Shown piece by piece: positions 45,983 to 59,270 of a stretch of DNA of 64,000 bases (positions are counted from its first letter, which is position 1; each line of letters starts with the position of its first letter). Origin of the DNA: Conus ventricosus. Lineage: Eukaryota; Mollusca; Gastropoda; Neogastropoda; Conidae. Where the stretch lies: positions 47,724,792 through 47,788,791 of the forward strand of contig CM031600.1 in assembly GCA_018398815.1 (NCBI GenBank). The letters run 5' to 3'. The position numbers and the translations under genes are program-made. The notes under the pieces were generated by a model. The model saw only the letters and a program-made list of their open reading frames with translations, made no database searches and was not told the DNA's origin.

Positions 45983-48900
45983 CTTCTTTCTCCCGGATCA
46001 GCTCGTTCAGTCTGGCCTGCATGCTGGGTGGAGTGTTTGGTATGACATAGGAGTCATGATGTCCAGAGAAGAAAAACTGAAAACCACAAGGACATCTCTT
46101 TTTCAACTCTAATCATTTCAGGCCAAGACTCGGCGCATACATATGTTGGCAGACAAGACTGTCCTCAAGACAAGACCGTCCTCACAGTCATCAGACTCTG
46201 TAAGCCTGCTGGATATGGGAGGAGTGCCAGTGTTTTTAGATCCATGTCAGAACATGATGCATTAACACTCTTTTCTTGAAAACTAGGGGGTAATTTTATC
46301 TCCGGCAAGAATTTTTTTTAAGGGCACAGACTAATCTGATTGCTTGTAAAAGCACATGAAGGAGGGCTTAGTGGGTGTGGGGTGGGCGAGTTTGATTACA
46401 TAACATCATGGATTGCAAAAAAATGATGTATGAGTGGAATAAACAAAAAAAGAAAAAGAAAAAGTGGGGGGAAGGGGGAAGGTGTGCGGGAGAGGACAGA
46501 AGGGGAGTGGAGGTGGGGCTCTTCAACAATGCGTCAACAGCATGTTATTTTCACAGTTCCATTCAACTAAGGGGATGTGGCGAAAGTTTCATTAGCGTTA
46601 TCATTATTGACACTTTCATTATCAGAGGAGATGGAAGCTCTCAAAAGATGTGTACTCTCGTGTCCTTAGCCAAACTGTTATGCTTGAGCAGTTGTTTGTG
46701 TTTTTAATGACTCAGTGAATGACAGGTTTGTGGCTTCTAGCAAACACAAAATTTCAAATCTTGTGAATCTGATGGAGAAGATGACATTTTTTCAAGCCAC
46801 ATACCACCACAGGTAATGAACAGCAGATGATGGGATCTCTGCGAAATAATTCAATGTGTGTTCATATCCTTTTCGGTATTTTCCTCTACCTCCTTTTTTC
46901 TTCTTCAAAGGGTACCGAGTAGTGTGTAGGGGAAAAGAAGAAACAATAAAATTAACTGATTTGGTGTTTGAATTTCAGAATTAAGATGACAAAATAATGA
47001 TCAAAGAGTATACTAGAGGGCAAAAGATAGCACAAGTCTGGAAGCATCTGCAGGGTACAATCCGTTCCATGGGTCTCACTGGCTGTTTAACATAGTCCAT
47101 GATGAAATGCAGGAAGCAGTTTGGTTGCTCTTGAAGATCCTACACGTGGAATGTCTGTACTTTTCCAAGACTCTAATCAAAGTCACCTATTTTACATTTT
47201 CTTCATATGGCCTGCACATGATCTTAAAAAGGTGTCAAATTTGTTACATTCTAACTTTCTAGGAACCCTGAAAAAAAAAAGGATTTTTGCAAATGCAGGT
47301 GCATATCACAAGTAAGAACAAGGCAAAAGTTGAAAATAAAATGAGGCAGGGAACAGTATACAATAAACATAACATAAACATAAGAAAACCTAACATAGAG
47401 TAACTTTTATTCAAGGCTGGCACAGCCTTTTAAACTTGAATAAAGTCAGACGAATACAAAGACGAACAATCTAATAGTGGGGGAAAAACAAGCGCAGCCA
47501 ACAACCCCTCCGTCATCACAGTAATGACTATATTTGCAAAGATTTGAACATAAGGTGGGGGGTGAGGGGGGGGGTTGAAGATGAAGAAAATGGGAACATG
47601 AAATTAAGAAACAATGTTATAAATATGAACACTCTTCACTAGCTGCATGAGGGAACCATCGTAATCCCTCTTGAAGGCAGATCTATTTGTATTGCCTGCC
47701 CCTAGCCTTTCGTCTGCTAGATTGGACTCATCAGGGAGACACGGCTGATTGTGTCTGTGCTCCTGGCATCAAATTGTTATGAAAAGCAGTGAAGTTAAGA
47801 CCCTTACAGGTGAGCGTGGCTGAGTGTCAACAACCAAGACGTGGGCAGGAGAGTGGAAAGGAGTGGCCGACTCCCCTCCCTGCAGCAGCTGTTTGTAACT
47901 GTTGTCCCTTCTTCGCTGCCGCTTCTGGCACCTCTCTGCACTGCGGGCCAGCTCGTCCTCAAGTCCCTGGGCTGCATGGATTTGTACTTCTAAAGAACAG
48001 AGCAAACAAAAACAAGTCAAAAAGCATGATCTGCCTGCCTGTTTGTGTGATTCTTTCATATTACAGGGCTCCTTTATTCACTTCTTTCAATCAAAATTTC
48101 AAAGACTTTCCCTGGATCTTTCATAACAAGTTTAGTTTTTCAAGCCTACTTTCATCAGGTTTGCTGATAAACATAAACAAAAAAGTGTTACGAAATACAC
48201 ACACTACATGTCAACAGGAAGCTAATTGTGATGCAAATACTTAATAAGTCACATCTATACTGATTTTTATTAGGCATCTTGCAGGACTGCCATCTTGATC
48301 TGAAAATTTCCCAGTTTCTCCTTAATAAAAAAAAAAAAAAGTACACAAAGTGGCAACACCGCATTTAAAGAATTCTTTTTAACAAAGTTTCAGTTTCTAA
48401 TAGACTTTCCATGCCTTAAAGAGAATTTAAAATCTCAGAAAATGTCAAGGCCTTTCACGGCAGGGAACCTTGAAGTATTATAAATGGTCTGTAAACTCAA
48501 CATTGATGCCATGCTGCAAAGTCAGATGTATGTATTATAATTTCTAAAGTCTTACAGAAGTTTAAACACAATTGCTAGTACCAGCACTTCTAAACAATAA
48601 TGCAGCACCTACTTACAGGAATGGATTTTTCTGTTAATCAGTGTTATCTAGCTTAAATGTAACTTCTCAACATTCTCTCATAATGCACACGTTCATCATC
48701 TAAAAAAGAAAAAAAAGACAATATTGCGACAGGTTCACAATAACTATGTTGTACTGAGGTGCATAAAGCAAATATATGAGCTCTGTGCCAGGGAAGAGGC
48801 ATCATCACTATCAGAACTAAAGTAGGACGGCGGCAGAGGAACATACTTTCCAGCGAATTCCAGGAGGAGGAGTATCACAATGATTGGTATTAGCAGAAAA

Positions 48901-51900
48901 CTCATGCTCCGGTACTCTCTGCTGCTTCTCCTTACAACTGCACACAAAACACAGGAAGATGTTAACCCTCAAAATATGTGCATCTCTATCAATGCTAAGC
49001 ATAGCAGAACTATTCAAAACAGCCAGTGCACACTAGAGAAACAAGAAAGAGAACGTTTTAGTTAATGCCCTACTCATGAAAGATTTTTTGTTCCAGTTTA
49101 TTCTTCATTTAATGTTAATTCCACTAAAAACGCATCCTTATTACTTTCCTCCTTTGATACCAGAGGTAAATACTTCATGAATGCAAGTATGACAAGTCTA
49201 ACAAATTACACTCAACTGTGAAAACTACTGGCCTGTAGCTCCTTGCTCATCCCAATCTACACTAGTAAATTCAACACCTGATAAAGACATTTGAGCCCAT
49301 GATCAATTACTACAATAATAAAATAACAAACAGCGATTATCACTTTCATTACCTGTCAACCCAAAGCACAGACACCAGGTGGATTCCCAGTTTAAGGGCT
49401 TTATCACGGTACGTTTCTTCCCTCCTTGAAGATGACATGGGTCACATCGTCAGAGAACTTCTCATTCACCCTCGCCCCCATTCGCTGCAACACCCACTGT
49501 ATGGCTGCACTGCGGTTGTCGCTTGCCGTTCTGACTTCCACATAGGCCACCACACCTGTAATAAAGAGCAAACACAGCAGTAGATAATAAATTCATATTG
49601 TCAACATTAAAAGAAAATACACTATGTTTTTTTTGTTACACATAAAAAAACAACTCTGACACAATACTTGGCAATAACTAACAACTGTTTTGAGCTTCAT
49701 CGTTATAAAAGAAGAAGAAAAAAAGAAAGTCTACTCAAGTCCCACAGAACGGTCTTTTTTCTTTCTTTTTACTCAAGTCCCACAGAACGATTTCTTTTTT
49801 CTTTCTTTCTTTTTAATGAGGGGTGACCGATTCTCAGAACCAATGCAATAACAGTAACTGATTCAAAAGGATCATGAAGGCAACCTCCTTAAGATAACAA
49901 CAATTTTGGAGTGCAGGAAGAAAAGATAAAAGCTCCCCCCTATGAAAAAATTAGACACTTGTACTGACAGGGGGTGTGTCATACGGAAGGTGTTTGGAGT
50001 ACTGACAACCAATAAGTGTTCAGTAGCTGGATTACCTTTTAGATGATTACCTTGTTTTACCTAGACAATGACCTGGTTTCTACCTAGACAAACCTTGTCA
50101 TGGAAGCACATGTCAAACAACTATGCCATACTCTGTACAGTTACGTAGAATAGGTAAGATATGCTCCTTTCTATCCACCTGGTGCTGCCAATAAACTTGC
50201 TGTCTCTTTTATACTCTCCAGACTAGACCATTTGTAACTCTCTTCTTGCTGGTCTCCCAACCACTGTAACTCTCTTCTTGCTGGTCTCCCCAACAATGAA
50301 CTAAATAAAACTTCAACACATACAGAATCTCGCCTGTTCTCCGCAAGCCCAGATGTGAGAGTGCAAAATCTCTTCTCAGAACTCTTCATTGGCTTCCTGT
50401 AAAGGCAAGAATTCAATATAAAATTGCCTGTCTCTGCTTCCAATGTATCTGTCATGAGAATACGCCATCTTATCTTGCCGATCTCCTGCAGATATACAAA
50501 CCTTCTTGAACACTCCATTCTTCTGATCCCTTCACTACTGACTGTTCCTTGCTTTACTCTTGAAACCTTTGGTAACAAACCCTTCTCTGTCTTTGGCCCA
50601 AATGTATGGAACTCTCTACCCCTGTCTCTTAGGAAAACAAACTGCGTCTCAACTTTCAAACGTACGTGCTAAGTCCCGGGGGCGTGAGCATGTTGTGTCT
50701 GTAAGTGTAAGAAAAGCAGTGGATTTATGAGAGGGAGACTTTTTGTGAAATATCTCTTGTGATTTGTTTTTAAATTATTTTATTATTATTATTTAATATT
50801 ATACAATGTCTTAATTGTGAACGCAATGTGATTTGTTTTAGAATTGGATATCTCGAGGCTTTGCGTTTTTCAATAAGCATGACTCTTACCGTTTGCTCTT
50901 TTTCAAAATGTAAAGTGCTGTTGAGCATTTTTTATGGAATCGGCTATAGAAATAAACATTATTACATATTACATTACATTACCACCACTGTACTAGCTGC
51001 AAGAGAAACAAGCATACTGGACTTTTCTGTGTTCCAATATTATAGTCTCTATACTGTGAAGGTACCATACAGCATGATGTATACACAGCAAACCCCGCAA
51101 AGCAGGAAACTCTTTTCAGCATACATGTGTGTGTGTTTGTGTGAGTGTGTGTGTAGAGGGATGTGAATGAGCATACATTTAAAAACTGGTTAATGCAACA
51201 GGGTGAATCTTCCAAGTTTTTATTTGCTGAACTAATTTGTAGGATCACTATCTCCACAGTCGTAAAATATTCCATAGTTTCTGAACCATGGCAAGTTTAA
51301 CAAAATGTAAACGAAAAATTGTCCACATGTATGACACTGATGTGAAAGCCAGATGAGTTCCTGACCCTGAAACCGCATTGTGAACTTCCCACCAAAGCTG
51401 AGACTAAATCGTGATCATTTTCGTAATTCTGAAAACTGTCACAAAACAAGACATGATCCTTTCTATTCATTTCAATAGAATTTGCTTTTATAAACACACA
51501 CACACACACAAACTAGTCCTTGTGTATAGAGCTACATACAGTGATTAACTATTAACTGAAAAATAAATCACAGGATCTTGAAGCTGAAGCTCCCTGTAAT
51601 GGGAGAGGCCAAATGCCCTTTCAAATGCTCTTCATATTTGGCCTTTTTTTTTGACAGTTTGTGTTTGTTTGAGGTCTTGATCATAATATACCAACTTTTG
51701 TCAAATCATAGGAAAGGATGACTCTTTAGGGGGGCACTGCCTTGAACATCTCTTGAACTTGTTGGTTGGTTGGTTTGACAGGAAATCACTCTCTGAAACT
51801 TTTCGTTACTTCCCAACTAAAATCAAGAACCTCTGGTAATTAAAACAGTATATGAAATGTGTTTTTTTTTTTATACATATATTCTCTTAAAAATTAACTG

Positions 51901-52058
51901 AATGATGTCAAAACCAAACAGTTCTTTTTCTGAGGATTCCAGCTTCATCTACAATCACATTGTAAACAAATCAATTATAATCAAAGGTAGACAACTAAGA
52001 CTGAAAAAAATCTTGCAGTTGGCCTGTTACGAACCAGAAAATATCCCCCTCTCCGTCT

Positions 52059-52097
<39 letters not shown>

Positions 52098-52385
52098 TCC
52101 TCCCACCTGAAAATATCCAAACAATTTGCTGATCCAGAGACAAGTAAAAGTACTTTCTGCTCTGTATTTCTAGTTTATCCTGGAAATTTTGAACCTCTGG
52201 AAAATATGTATGTACTGTAAAACAGTCGTCATCTATTCTGCTAACTGATGCACCACACATCATCAACACTAAACAGTGATACACACACTCACACACACAA
52301 GCCTACCTTTCAGAATGTCAGATGGGGCTGGAGAAGTGAAACCTGAACTAGAACTGGCTAATGGTGATGCCAAGCGCTCATCCAT
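45983..52385 (-). CDS. MCPH1: Microcephalin (MCPH1), first five coding exons
   Basis: Nuclear BRCT-domain protein acting in chromosome condensation timing and DNA-damage signalling. Exons on the - strand: 1) 52385-52307, ATG then MDERLASP..SDILK, donor gtaggc. 2) 49555-49353, most of BRCT1: GVVAYVEVRTASDNRSA, MGARVNEKFSDDVTHVIFKE and, after one extra base, DKALKLGIHLVSVLWVD, donor gtaatg. 3) 48937-48847, SCKEKQQRVPEHEFSA, the BRCT1 end, donor gtatgt. 4) 47989-47808, KSMQPRDL then, after a missing base, EDELARSAERCQKRQRRR, donor gtaagg. 5) 46076-45983, SYVIPNTPPSMQARLNELIR, donor gtacag. Phases join correctly at every junction once the two one-base errors are allowed for. VVAYVEV, THVIFK, LVSVLWV and K-S-M-Q-P-[KR]-D are hallmarks of the microcephalin N-terminus. 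BRCT2 and BRCT3 were not found; they should lie further left or beyond the window. Confidence 0.85.
50180..50995 (+). mobile_element. 5'-truncated L2/CR1-like LINE tail in MCPH1 intron 1
   Basis: + strand text across two frames matches the C-terminus of CR1/L2-type reverse transcriptases: IQYKIACLCFQC, YLADLLQIYKPS, SLLTVPCFTLETFGNKPFSV and FGPNVWNSLPLSLRK, with a stop near 50670. The 3' end has agtgctgttgagcattttt, tcggctatagaaataaac and a short attac repeat tail (50960-50995), the usual L2-like end. It is antisense to MCPH1. A 43-bp local duplication (gtaactctcttcttgctgg) lies at 50234-50290. Confidence 0.75.
52059..52094. repeat. Poly(C) tract
   Basis: About 36 consecutive C (G on the MCPH1 strand), within MCPH1 intron 1 near its 5' end, about 210 bp from exon 1. 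Confidence 0.95.
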
Positions 52386-54732
52386 AACTGTGGAATTTTC
52401 TGTTTTTATATGGTAATGGATTCAGATCATCACTTGTAAGGTCGTAGGGCACCCAGACTCACTGTGGCGCGAATCTTATAATATATTCTCTGAAACAAAA
52501 AATGGACATTTGTGCAAAAATCCATTTTTCAACATGGTTAAATAAGTATACATGTGTCAAATGCCTTTCAGTTTTAACTGACAGCTGAAACCTTTAAATT
52601 TTGATAATTTATATCTATACTATCCCCTACAGTCCAACGGGGCTGGGAATTCCAAGAATTTCTTAGTTATTTAGTTGTCCTGGGGACAAAAAAAGGGAAA
52701 AAAATTACCTGTAACCCAAAAGTGCTATGTGCCCTCTCTAAAAAATAAAAGTGATGGTAAGTTGTTAATGCATGAAGATGCCATGTATGCCGCTTTCAAA
52801 GGGGAGAAATAAAAGGGGATTGCGATCATTTCTGCAGGGACCAAGCACAATGTGTGCATGCTACCGACTTTTTCATCTACAGAACATCTCTGTCTTAGCG
52901 AGAACCCCTCTGCTGTAATTCCCTTGAGAAAAATCGGGTTGAGCTGGGGTGGAGGAAAAAGGGTTTGGGTTTTGGTATGCAAGTAAAGGGGGGGGAGGGG
53001 GGAAGGCATTCTATTTTCCCACAGTACACAATTGTTGTTTTAAAAAAAAAAAACCAAGGGAAAAGAACATTTCCACTTGCCTGCCAAAAAGCTTTAGTTT
53101 GCCCTTGATAACAGGATGGATGGGTATTTTCAGCACTGCCGAGACAAATCTAGTTCATTGGGGGTCATAATTTTGTTTGAGTTGGAATTTCAAAATGTAT
53201 AATTTGCTTATCACATGGGTCGAGAACCATGAAGTATTTGATTTTGACAGATTGGTATGGTATCTTTCACCCAATCATCACTTTGGATTGACTCCGAGTC
53301 TGAGCTTCAACCCCTCATTTTCTCTTTTGCACATTGTTCCCTTGTGTACCATCACTGTCACTGGAAGGCAAATGAACCTTTTTCAGAACAAATCAAATCT
53401 ATTTGATCAAGAGATTACCCCTTTTATTTACTTTTTTGTCACTCGGGGCAAGCTTGGCTTCTAACAGCGTCCCCAAAATCTTGGAAATATGTAATGGGGT
53501 TTTACCTACACTTTCCGACTCAGGCATGATGTTTTGGAATCCAAAATATGGTTTTCGTTCGTCGTTGAAAGACAGTGAATTTTACTACACCCCAAAAATT
53601 ACTGTTTCGACTGAGACAAACGGAAGAAACGCGGCAAGATTAGTTTTTCAACTCAAAGGTATGGGTTAGACCTTACTGCGTGAATGTCTGCTAAGATCTT
53701 TATGATATCGGGAAATTTAGGGAATGGTTTTGATGTCATGATCAAGATACCACCACATCATGCCCAATAAAAATTTGAACTCTGCATTTCCAAAAAAATT
53801 AAGTTAAACCGAGTAAAAGTTTGTTACCAAAGACTATGTTTATAGAACTACTGAAACTGTTGGAGAACCCCCGCATGTCCTCCAAAACGTACATATTTCA
53901 TTCAACTTGAAATCGCCCATGTTCGTTCTTCAAAAATGGCGGCTACTTGTTTTACCAAGGCTATTAGGCCTATTGGTGTCAGAAGAAAAAACAAAAAGAG
54001 TTCCCTCCCATCCCTCGAATGTCCTCCTCTCTCCTCTCCTCTCTCTCTCTCTCTTTACTCATAAAATTTCTTTAAAGGGACAAGGGGTTATGGGTTGATT
54101 GATTGTTTGATTGATTGATTTGATTGATGGTGACGATACTAAATTGAAGTTTTTTCGTCGGGGGCCCGTCTTGAAAATTTCTGTCCTTGCACGCCACATA
54201 CATATCATTCTACTACTGCTTAAAAATCGATTTTCTCCCGACAGCAGACTTTCTCAATTAATAGTAAAATATTAAGTAGCATGAGGAAAAAAGAAAGGAA
54301 GGAGAGAGAGAGATGTGGTGGGGAGGAGGAGGGGAGAGAGAGAGAGAGAGAGAGAAGAGAGAAGAGAGAGAGAGAGAGAAGAGAGAGAGAGGAGAGTGGT
54401 GCGGGAGAGAGAGAGATAGGTTGAGGATGATGTGGGGGAAATCTTTTTTTCCAAGGGGTAACAGAAAGAAAACACATGCTTTTTTTCATGGGGGCCCCTT
54501 CCCCCCGAAGGGGACTAAGTTGATGCGACGAAAACTTACAAAACTTTTTTAAAAAACACACATAATTCAAACATTAAAAAATTTATGCTTTAAAAGTTCA
54601 GGCGAGATGACTTTTAAAAAGGAAAAAAGGAAACCCATTTTTAAAAAACAAACAAAATAAAGGGAAAATTTATTACAAAGAAAAAAGAGTTAGCACACAC
54701 AGATATGGAATAAGCGATCCTCCTTCGAAGGG

Positions 54733-54809
<77 letters not shown>

Positions 54810-55303
54810 AGAAGAGAGAAATTTCATTCCCTTTTTTAAAAAATTAACATACAACAACCCGTAAGAATAATAAACTAAGACAATTACAATGCATCAAAAA
54901 ATTTTAACTTTTGTTTTTTCTTTTAAATTTTTATGATTTTGGGGGATAAGGGAAAAAGAAACGAACAATCAATTTCAGTAGCAGCCAAAAAATTCCTACA
55001 CAATAATAAACTTTTTTTTCATGATCGTCGTGTTTTTGTTGTGTGTGTTGTGTGTTGTGTGTGTGTGTGTGTGTAGTGTGTGTGTGTGTGTGTTTTGTGT
55101 GTTTTGAGAGAGAGAGGAGAGACGAGAAGAGAGAGAGAGAGAGAAGAGAAGGAAGAGAGGAGAGAGGGGAGAAGAGAGACAGAGAAGATGCCATTATTAT
55201 TTACCTTCCCCCATCTTGTTTTTTTCCTTTTTTCCCTTCTAACAACCCAAAATTTTAATTAATAATTTGCGACAAACCATCGAAAAGCAGCCCCTTTTAA
55301 CGA

Positions 55304-55346
<43 letters not shown>

Positions 55347-55637
55347 AGAAGAGAGAGAGAGGATTAAAATTTCCCTTTTTCTATCCAAAATATCACTGCA
55401 AACATTACTATAAATTTTAATAAAAGGCAATCTCAAAATGATCAAAGTAATCCGGACACACATTTATCACCCCTTCAGTTACGTGCTCAAAGAAAAAAAA
55501 TATTAAACCTCAACATTCGTGACAATGCACCAATAAAACCGCGACCACAATACTATTTATCTAATAATTTCAATCATTAATATAACCAAAATAAAACCCT
55601 ACTCTCATTTTGGGGGGGAAGAGAGAGAGGGGAGAGA

Positions 55638-55670
<33 letters not shown>

Positions 55671-57210
55671 AATGTGGTGCGGGAGAGAGAGAAGAGAGAG
55701 AGAGGAGAGAGAGAGAGATTTAGGCGGGAGATATATATTTATATATATATTATGGTGCGGGGAGAGGAGAGAAAGAGAGAGAGAGGAGAGAGAGAGAAGA
55801 GTGTAGTGCGGGAGAGGGAAGAGAAGAGAGAGAGAGAGAGGGAGTGTGTGCGGGGAGAGAGAGGGGGGGGGGGGGTTGGGGGGGAGGGGAGAGAAAAGGA
55901 GAGAGATTTAGAGGAGAGAGAGAGAAAAGGAGGGGGGGGGAAGAGAGGGAGAAGAGGATGTGGTGGGGTGAAGAGAGAGAGAAGGGGGGTGGGGAGGGAA
56001 AGAGGAGAGAGAGGGGGGGGGGGTGACGAATAAAGTGGGAGAAGCCGGGGGGTCAGTGGGTTAGTATTCGAGTGGTATTTACCTTACGCCCAAAAAACCA
56101 AAGTTTGCCAATTGGGTTTTAATTTTCCCTAAATAATCAAATTATGAACTGAAATGCTTACGTATGGTTCCTGTTTTTTTTTTTTTGAGCAAATTTTATA
56201 TTTTGTAGACAAGCGGGAAGTAAGTTCCAGACGGGTCCAGAATTGCGGGGTTGTTTGTATTGATCAGTGAGTGGGTGGGGTAACAGAATTTTTCTGGAAT
56301 CAAAACTGCGTTCAGTTTTAAAAAAGGGGGTTTTGATATAACACGACAGGGTGTTTGTGACATTTAAAAATTAAGTAGTCCTTGCTGAATTCAAGCGCTT
56401 ATTCAGAGGAGAATTTTTTTGTCCCCGTCATCCGTTGTGGAGATACGCGGGGAGGAGCGCATTGCGCGCGTCAAAAAGAAATAATTTTTTTGTGTGTGTG
56501 TGGATATCTCTACTCCCAACCCAAAATTATTTTTGAAGCACAATTATACATAAAAACGAGTGTGCGCGAAAAAAAGCTTTTTTTTTAAGGCAGATGGTAA
56601 TGTTGATTTGAGCTTCAGGGGAGTTAAGGGAAGAGATTTTTTTTTTAAAAATGATTTTTTAATAAATTATGTCAACCTGTTCATGGGGCAGGTGGGTTTA
56701 AAATAATATTTGGCAAAAAGAACTAGCTGGGTTTCTGGCAGCGTTGTACTCATAGATTTGGGTTTTCGGCGGGGTGTACTACATTTGAGTTAAAAATTCA
56801 CCAGTTGAGACGATGCGCGCCCCTTTTCCTCTCCTCCCTTTTCTCTCTCTCTTCCTCTCTCTCTCTCTCTCCTCTCTTCCCCTTCCTCTCTCTTCTCCTC
56901 TCTCTTCTTCCATTTTAACAGAAGTAGTTTTTCAACTTTGTTAATACAAATGTTCTTTCTTTGACAGCATCCATAAAGAAAAAGGCTTCCTTAATTGGTC
57001 GCAAATTCATTTTTTTGGGGAAGAGGAAAAGAGAGGGGAAAAGAGAGGAGAGAGAGAGGGAGAGAGAGAGAGAGAGAGGAGAAAAAGAAGACAGACGACA
57101 GACAGACAGGGAAGGGCAGACAGACAGAGGGCAAAAAGTGTCAGGTATGCAACTGTTTCCCCATTTCAGGTAGCCCTGGCTGAACTTGTGCCGTAAGTCT
57201 GCTTGGGCCC

Positions 57211-57259
<49 letters not shown>

Positions 57260-57302
57260 CACACACACACACACACACAGGCACACGCACACACACACAC
57301 GC

Positions 57303-57334
<32 letters not shown>

Positions 57335-57434
57335 CACACCACACACACACACATCAGCGTACAAACGTGAAGCATACATATGCAAACCACCTAAATATCC
57401 GTTAAAGAGATATCACTGTATTGAAGTCTTCCCG
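52386..57434. other. Low-complexity, low-quality region upstream of MCPH1
   Basis: No gene supported. It would include the MCPH1 5' UTR and promoter at its left end, but no TATA or initiator element can be assigned. From about 52900 homopolymers are stretched. GA-rich blocks lie at 54303-54420, 54730-54825, 55100-55190, 55303-55362 and 55618-56030; GT repeats at 55040-55095; CT-rich sequence at 56820-56910; GA at 57030-57085; CA at 57214-57352. Predicted Arg/Glu or Cys/Val peptides here are microsatellite translations. Confidence 0.6.
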
Positions 57435-57557
57435 AATATCAAGGCGGTTTGCTGTGTATATGAACACGACTCCTTCAGAAACGCCACCCTGTATGGCTAA
57501 TATCAAGGCGGTTTGCTGTGTATATGAACACGACTCCTCAAACGCCCACCCTGTATG
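57435..57557. repeat. 64-bp tandem duplication at the gypsy-1 insertion site
   Basis: aatatcaaggcggtttgctg ... ccctgtatg occurs at 57435 and again at 57499. The second unit ends in gtatg (57553-57557), immediately before the gypsy-1 LTR. The first unit continues gtatggct, like the sequence after the 3' LTR in locus X (16458). Confidence 0.9.
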
Positions 57558-58270
57558 TGTCACATTAATTGGCTTAATCCAATTTGTACTTATCCGCATT
57601 CGGTTCGGCTATCCGCATTCATCCGTATTCGGTTTAAAGGGGTTTGCTTAAATTAAACAGTTTGGCTTATCGAGCATGCAGATGTCGGCTGTTGTCTTAC
57701 AGTCAGAGTACTAACTTCACATGGTGTCAGACAAGACCACAGCCCACAGATAAGTATGGTTTGATGTATTATGTTAACAGTTGTTAGAGTGTCAAGATTG
57801 TTAAGCAAAAATGGCGAATGAGGAACAACAACAACAACAGAGACATTTTACAGCCAACATTCCAGCTCCCTTTAAAACTAGACCTTCAAGGCCATGTAGA
57901 AACATCGTGGAGAAAGTTCAAACGTCAGTGGCAGAACCATGCGATCGCCTTAGACTCAACAAAGAAGAAAAGGAGTACCAGTGCGCCGTTTTCCTTGCCT
58001 GCATTGGAGAAGATGCCCCGGAAGTTTTCGACGGACTTCCTTTTGCAGAGGGAGAGAACAAAACGGACATTGATCTTTCATCAAGAAGTTTGAGTGGTTT
58101 TGTATAGACACAACGTGTGAAGCATACGAGTCATACAAGTTCCACAAGAGAGAGCAGGAGACTGGAGAGAACATTGATGCTTGTGTCGCTGCCCTCAGAC
58201 GAGCTGCAAAAACATGCAATTTCAAGGAAGAAGAAAGAATGATTCGCGGCAGAGTTGTTTTTAAGGATAG
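57558..58270 (+). mobile_element. gypsy-1, second copy, 5' end only (cut by gap)
   Basis: LTR 57558-57721 (TGTCACATT ... ACTTCACA), primer-binding site 57722-57731 and leader, then gag from 57811 to the gap. It is nearly identical to 1-660 but much cleaner. It is preceded by gtatg, matching the 5 bases after the 3' LTR at 16458-16462, so it looks like the true left side of the same insertion. Confidence 0.9.
57811..58270 (+). CDS. gypsy-1 gag, 5' portion, frameshifted and truncated by gap
   Basis: The better-preserved Gag. It starts MANEEQQQQQ; after a one-base slip, LKLDLQGHVETSWRKFKRQW and NHAIALD; then DRLRLNKEEKEYQCAVFLAC, IGEDAPEVFDGLPF and, after another slip, CEAYESYKFHKREQETGENI, CVAALRRAAKTCNFKEEERM. 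This is the helical capsid-like region of gypsy-family Gag. The rest is in the 1000-N gap. Confidence 0.78.
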
Positions 58271-59270
58271 NNNNNNNNNNNNNNNNNNNNNNNNNNNNNN
58301 NNNNNNNNNNNNNNNNNNNNNNNNNNNNNNNNNNNNNNNNNNNNNNNNNNNNNNNNNNNNNNNNNNNNNNNNNNNNNNNNNNNNNNNNNNNNNNNNNNNN
58401 NNNNNNNNNNNNNNNNNNNNNNNNNNNNNNNNNNNNNNNNNNNNNNNNNNNNNNNNNNNNNNNNNNNNNNNNNNNNNNNNNNNNNNNNNNNNNNNNNNNN
58501 NNNNNNNNNNNNNNNNNNNNNNNNNNNNNNNNNNNNNNNNNNNNNNNNNNNNNNNNNNNNNNNNNNNNNNNNNNNNNNNNNNNNNNNNNNNNNNNNNNNN
58601 NNNNNNNNNNNNNNNNNNNNNNNNNNNNNNNNNNNNNNNNNNNNNNNNNNNNNNNNNNNNNNNNNNNNNNNNNNNNNNNNNNNNNNNNNNNNNNNNNNNN
58701 NNNNNNNNNNNNNNNNNNNNNNNNNNNNNNNNNNNNNNNNNNNNNNNNNNNNNNNNNNNNNNNNNNNNNNNNNNNNNNNNNNNNNNNNNNNNNNNNNNNN
58801 NNNNNNNNNNNNNNNNNNNNNNNNNNNNNNNNNNNNNNNNNNNNNNNNNNNNNNNNNNNNNNNNNNNNNNNNNNNNNNNNNNNNNNNNNNNNNNNNNNNN
58901 NNNNNNNNNNNNNNNNNNNNNNNNNNNNNNNNNNNNNNNNNNNNNNNNNNNNNNNNNNNNNNNNNNNNNNNNNNNNNNNNNNNNNNNNNNNNNNNNNNNN
59001 NNNNNNNNNNNNNNNNNNNNNNNNNNNNNNNNNNNNNNNNNNNNNNNNNNNNNNNNNNNNNNNNNNNNNNNNNNNNNNNNNNNNNNNNNNNNNNNNNNNN
59101 NNNNNNNNNNNNNNNNNNNNNNNNNNNNNNNNNNNNNNNNNNNNNNNNNNNNNNNNNNNNNNNNNNNNNNNNNNNNNNNNNNNNNNNNNNNNNNNNNNNN
59201 NNNNNNNNNNNNNNNNNNNNNNNNNNNNNNNNNNNNNNNNNNNNNNNNNNNNNNNNNNNNNNNNNNNNNN
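58271..59270. other. Assembly gap (1000 N)
   Basis: Exactly 1000 unknown bases. By comparison with the first copy (1 to 22930), as much as ~22 kb could be missing here. Confidence 1.

Noticed and set aside
55618..56033. Arg/Glu-rich ORFs in GA tracts resembling charged coiled coils
   Set aside because: Pure GA-repeat translations in low-quality sequence, with no splice sites or conserved domain.
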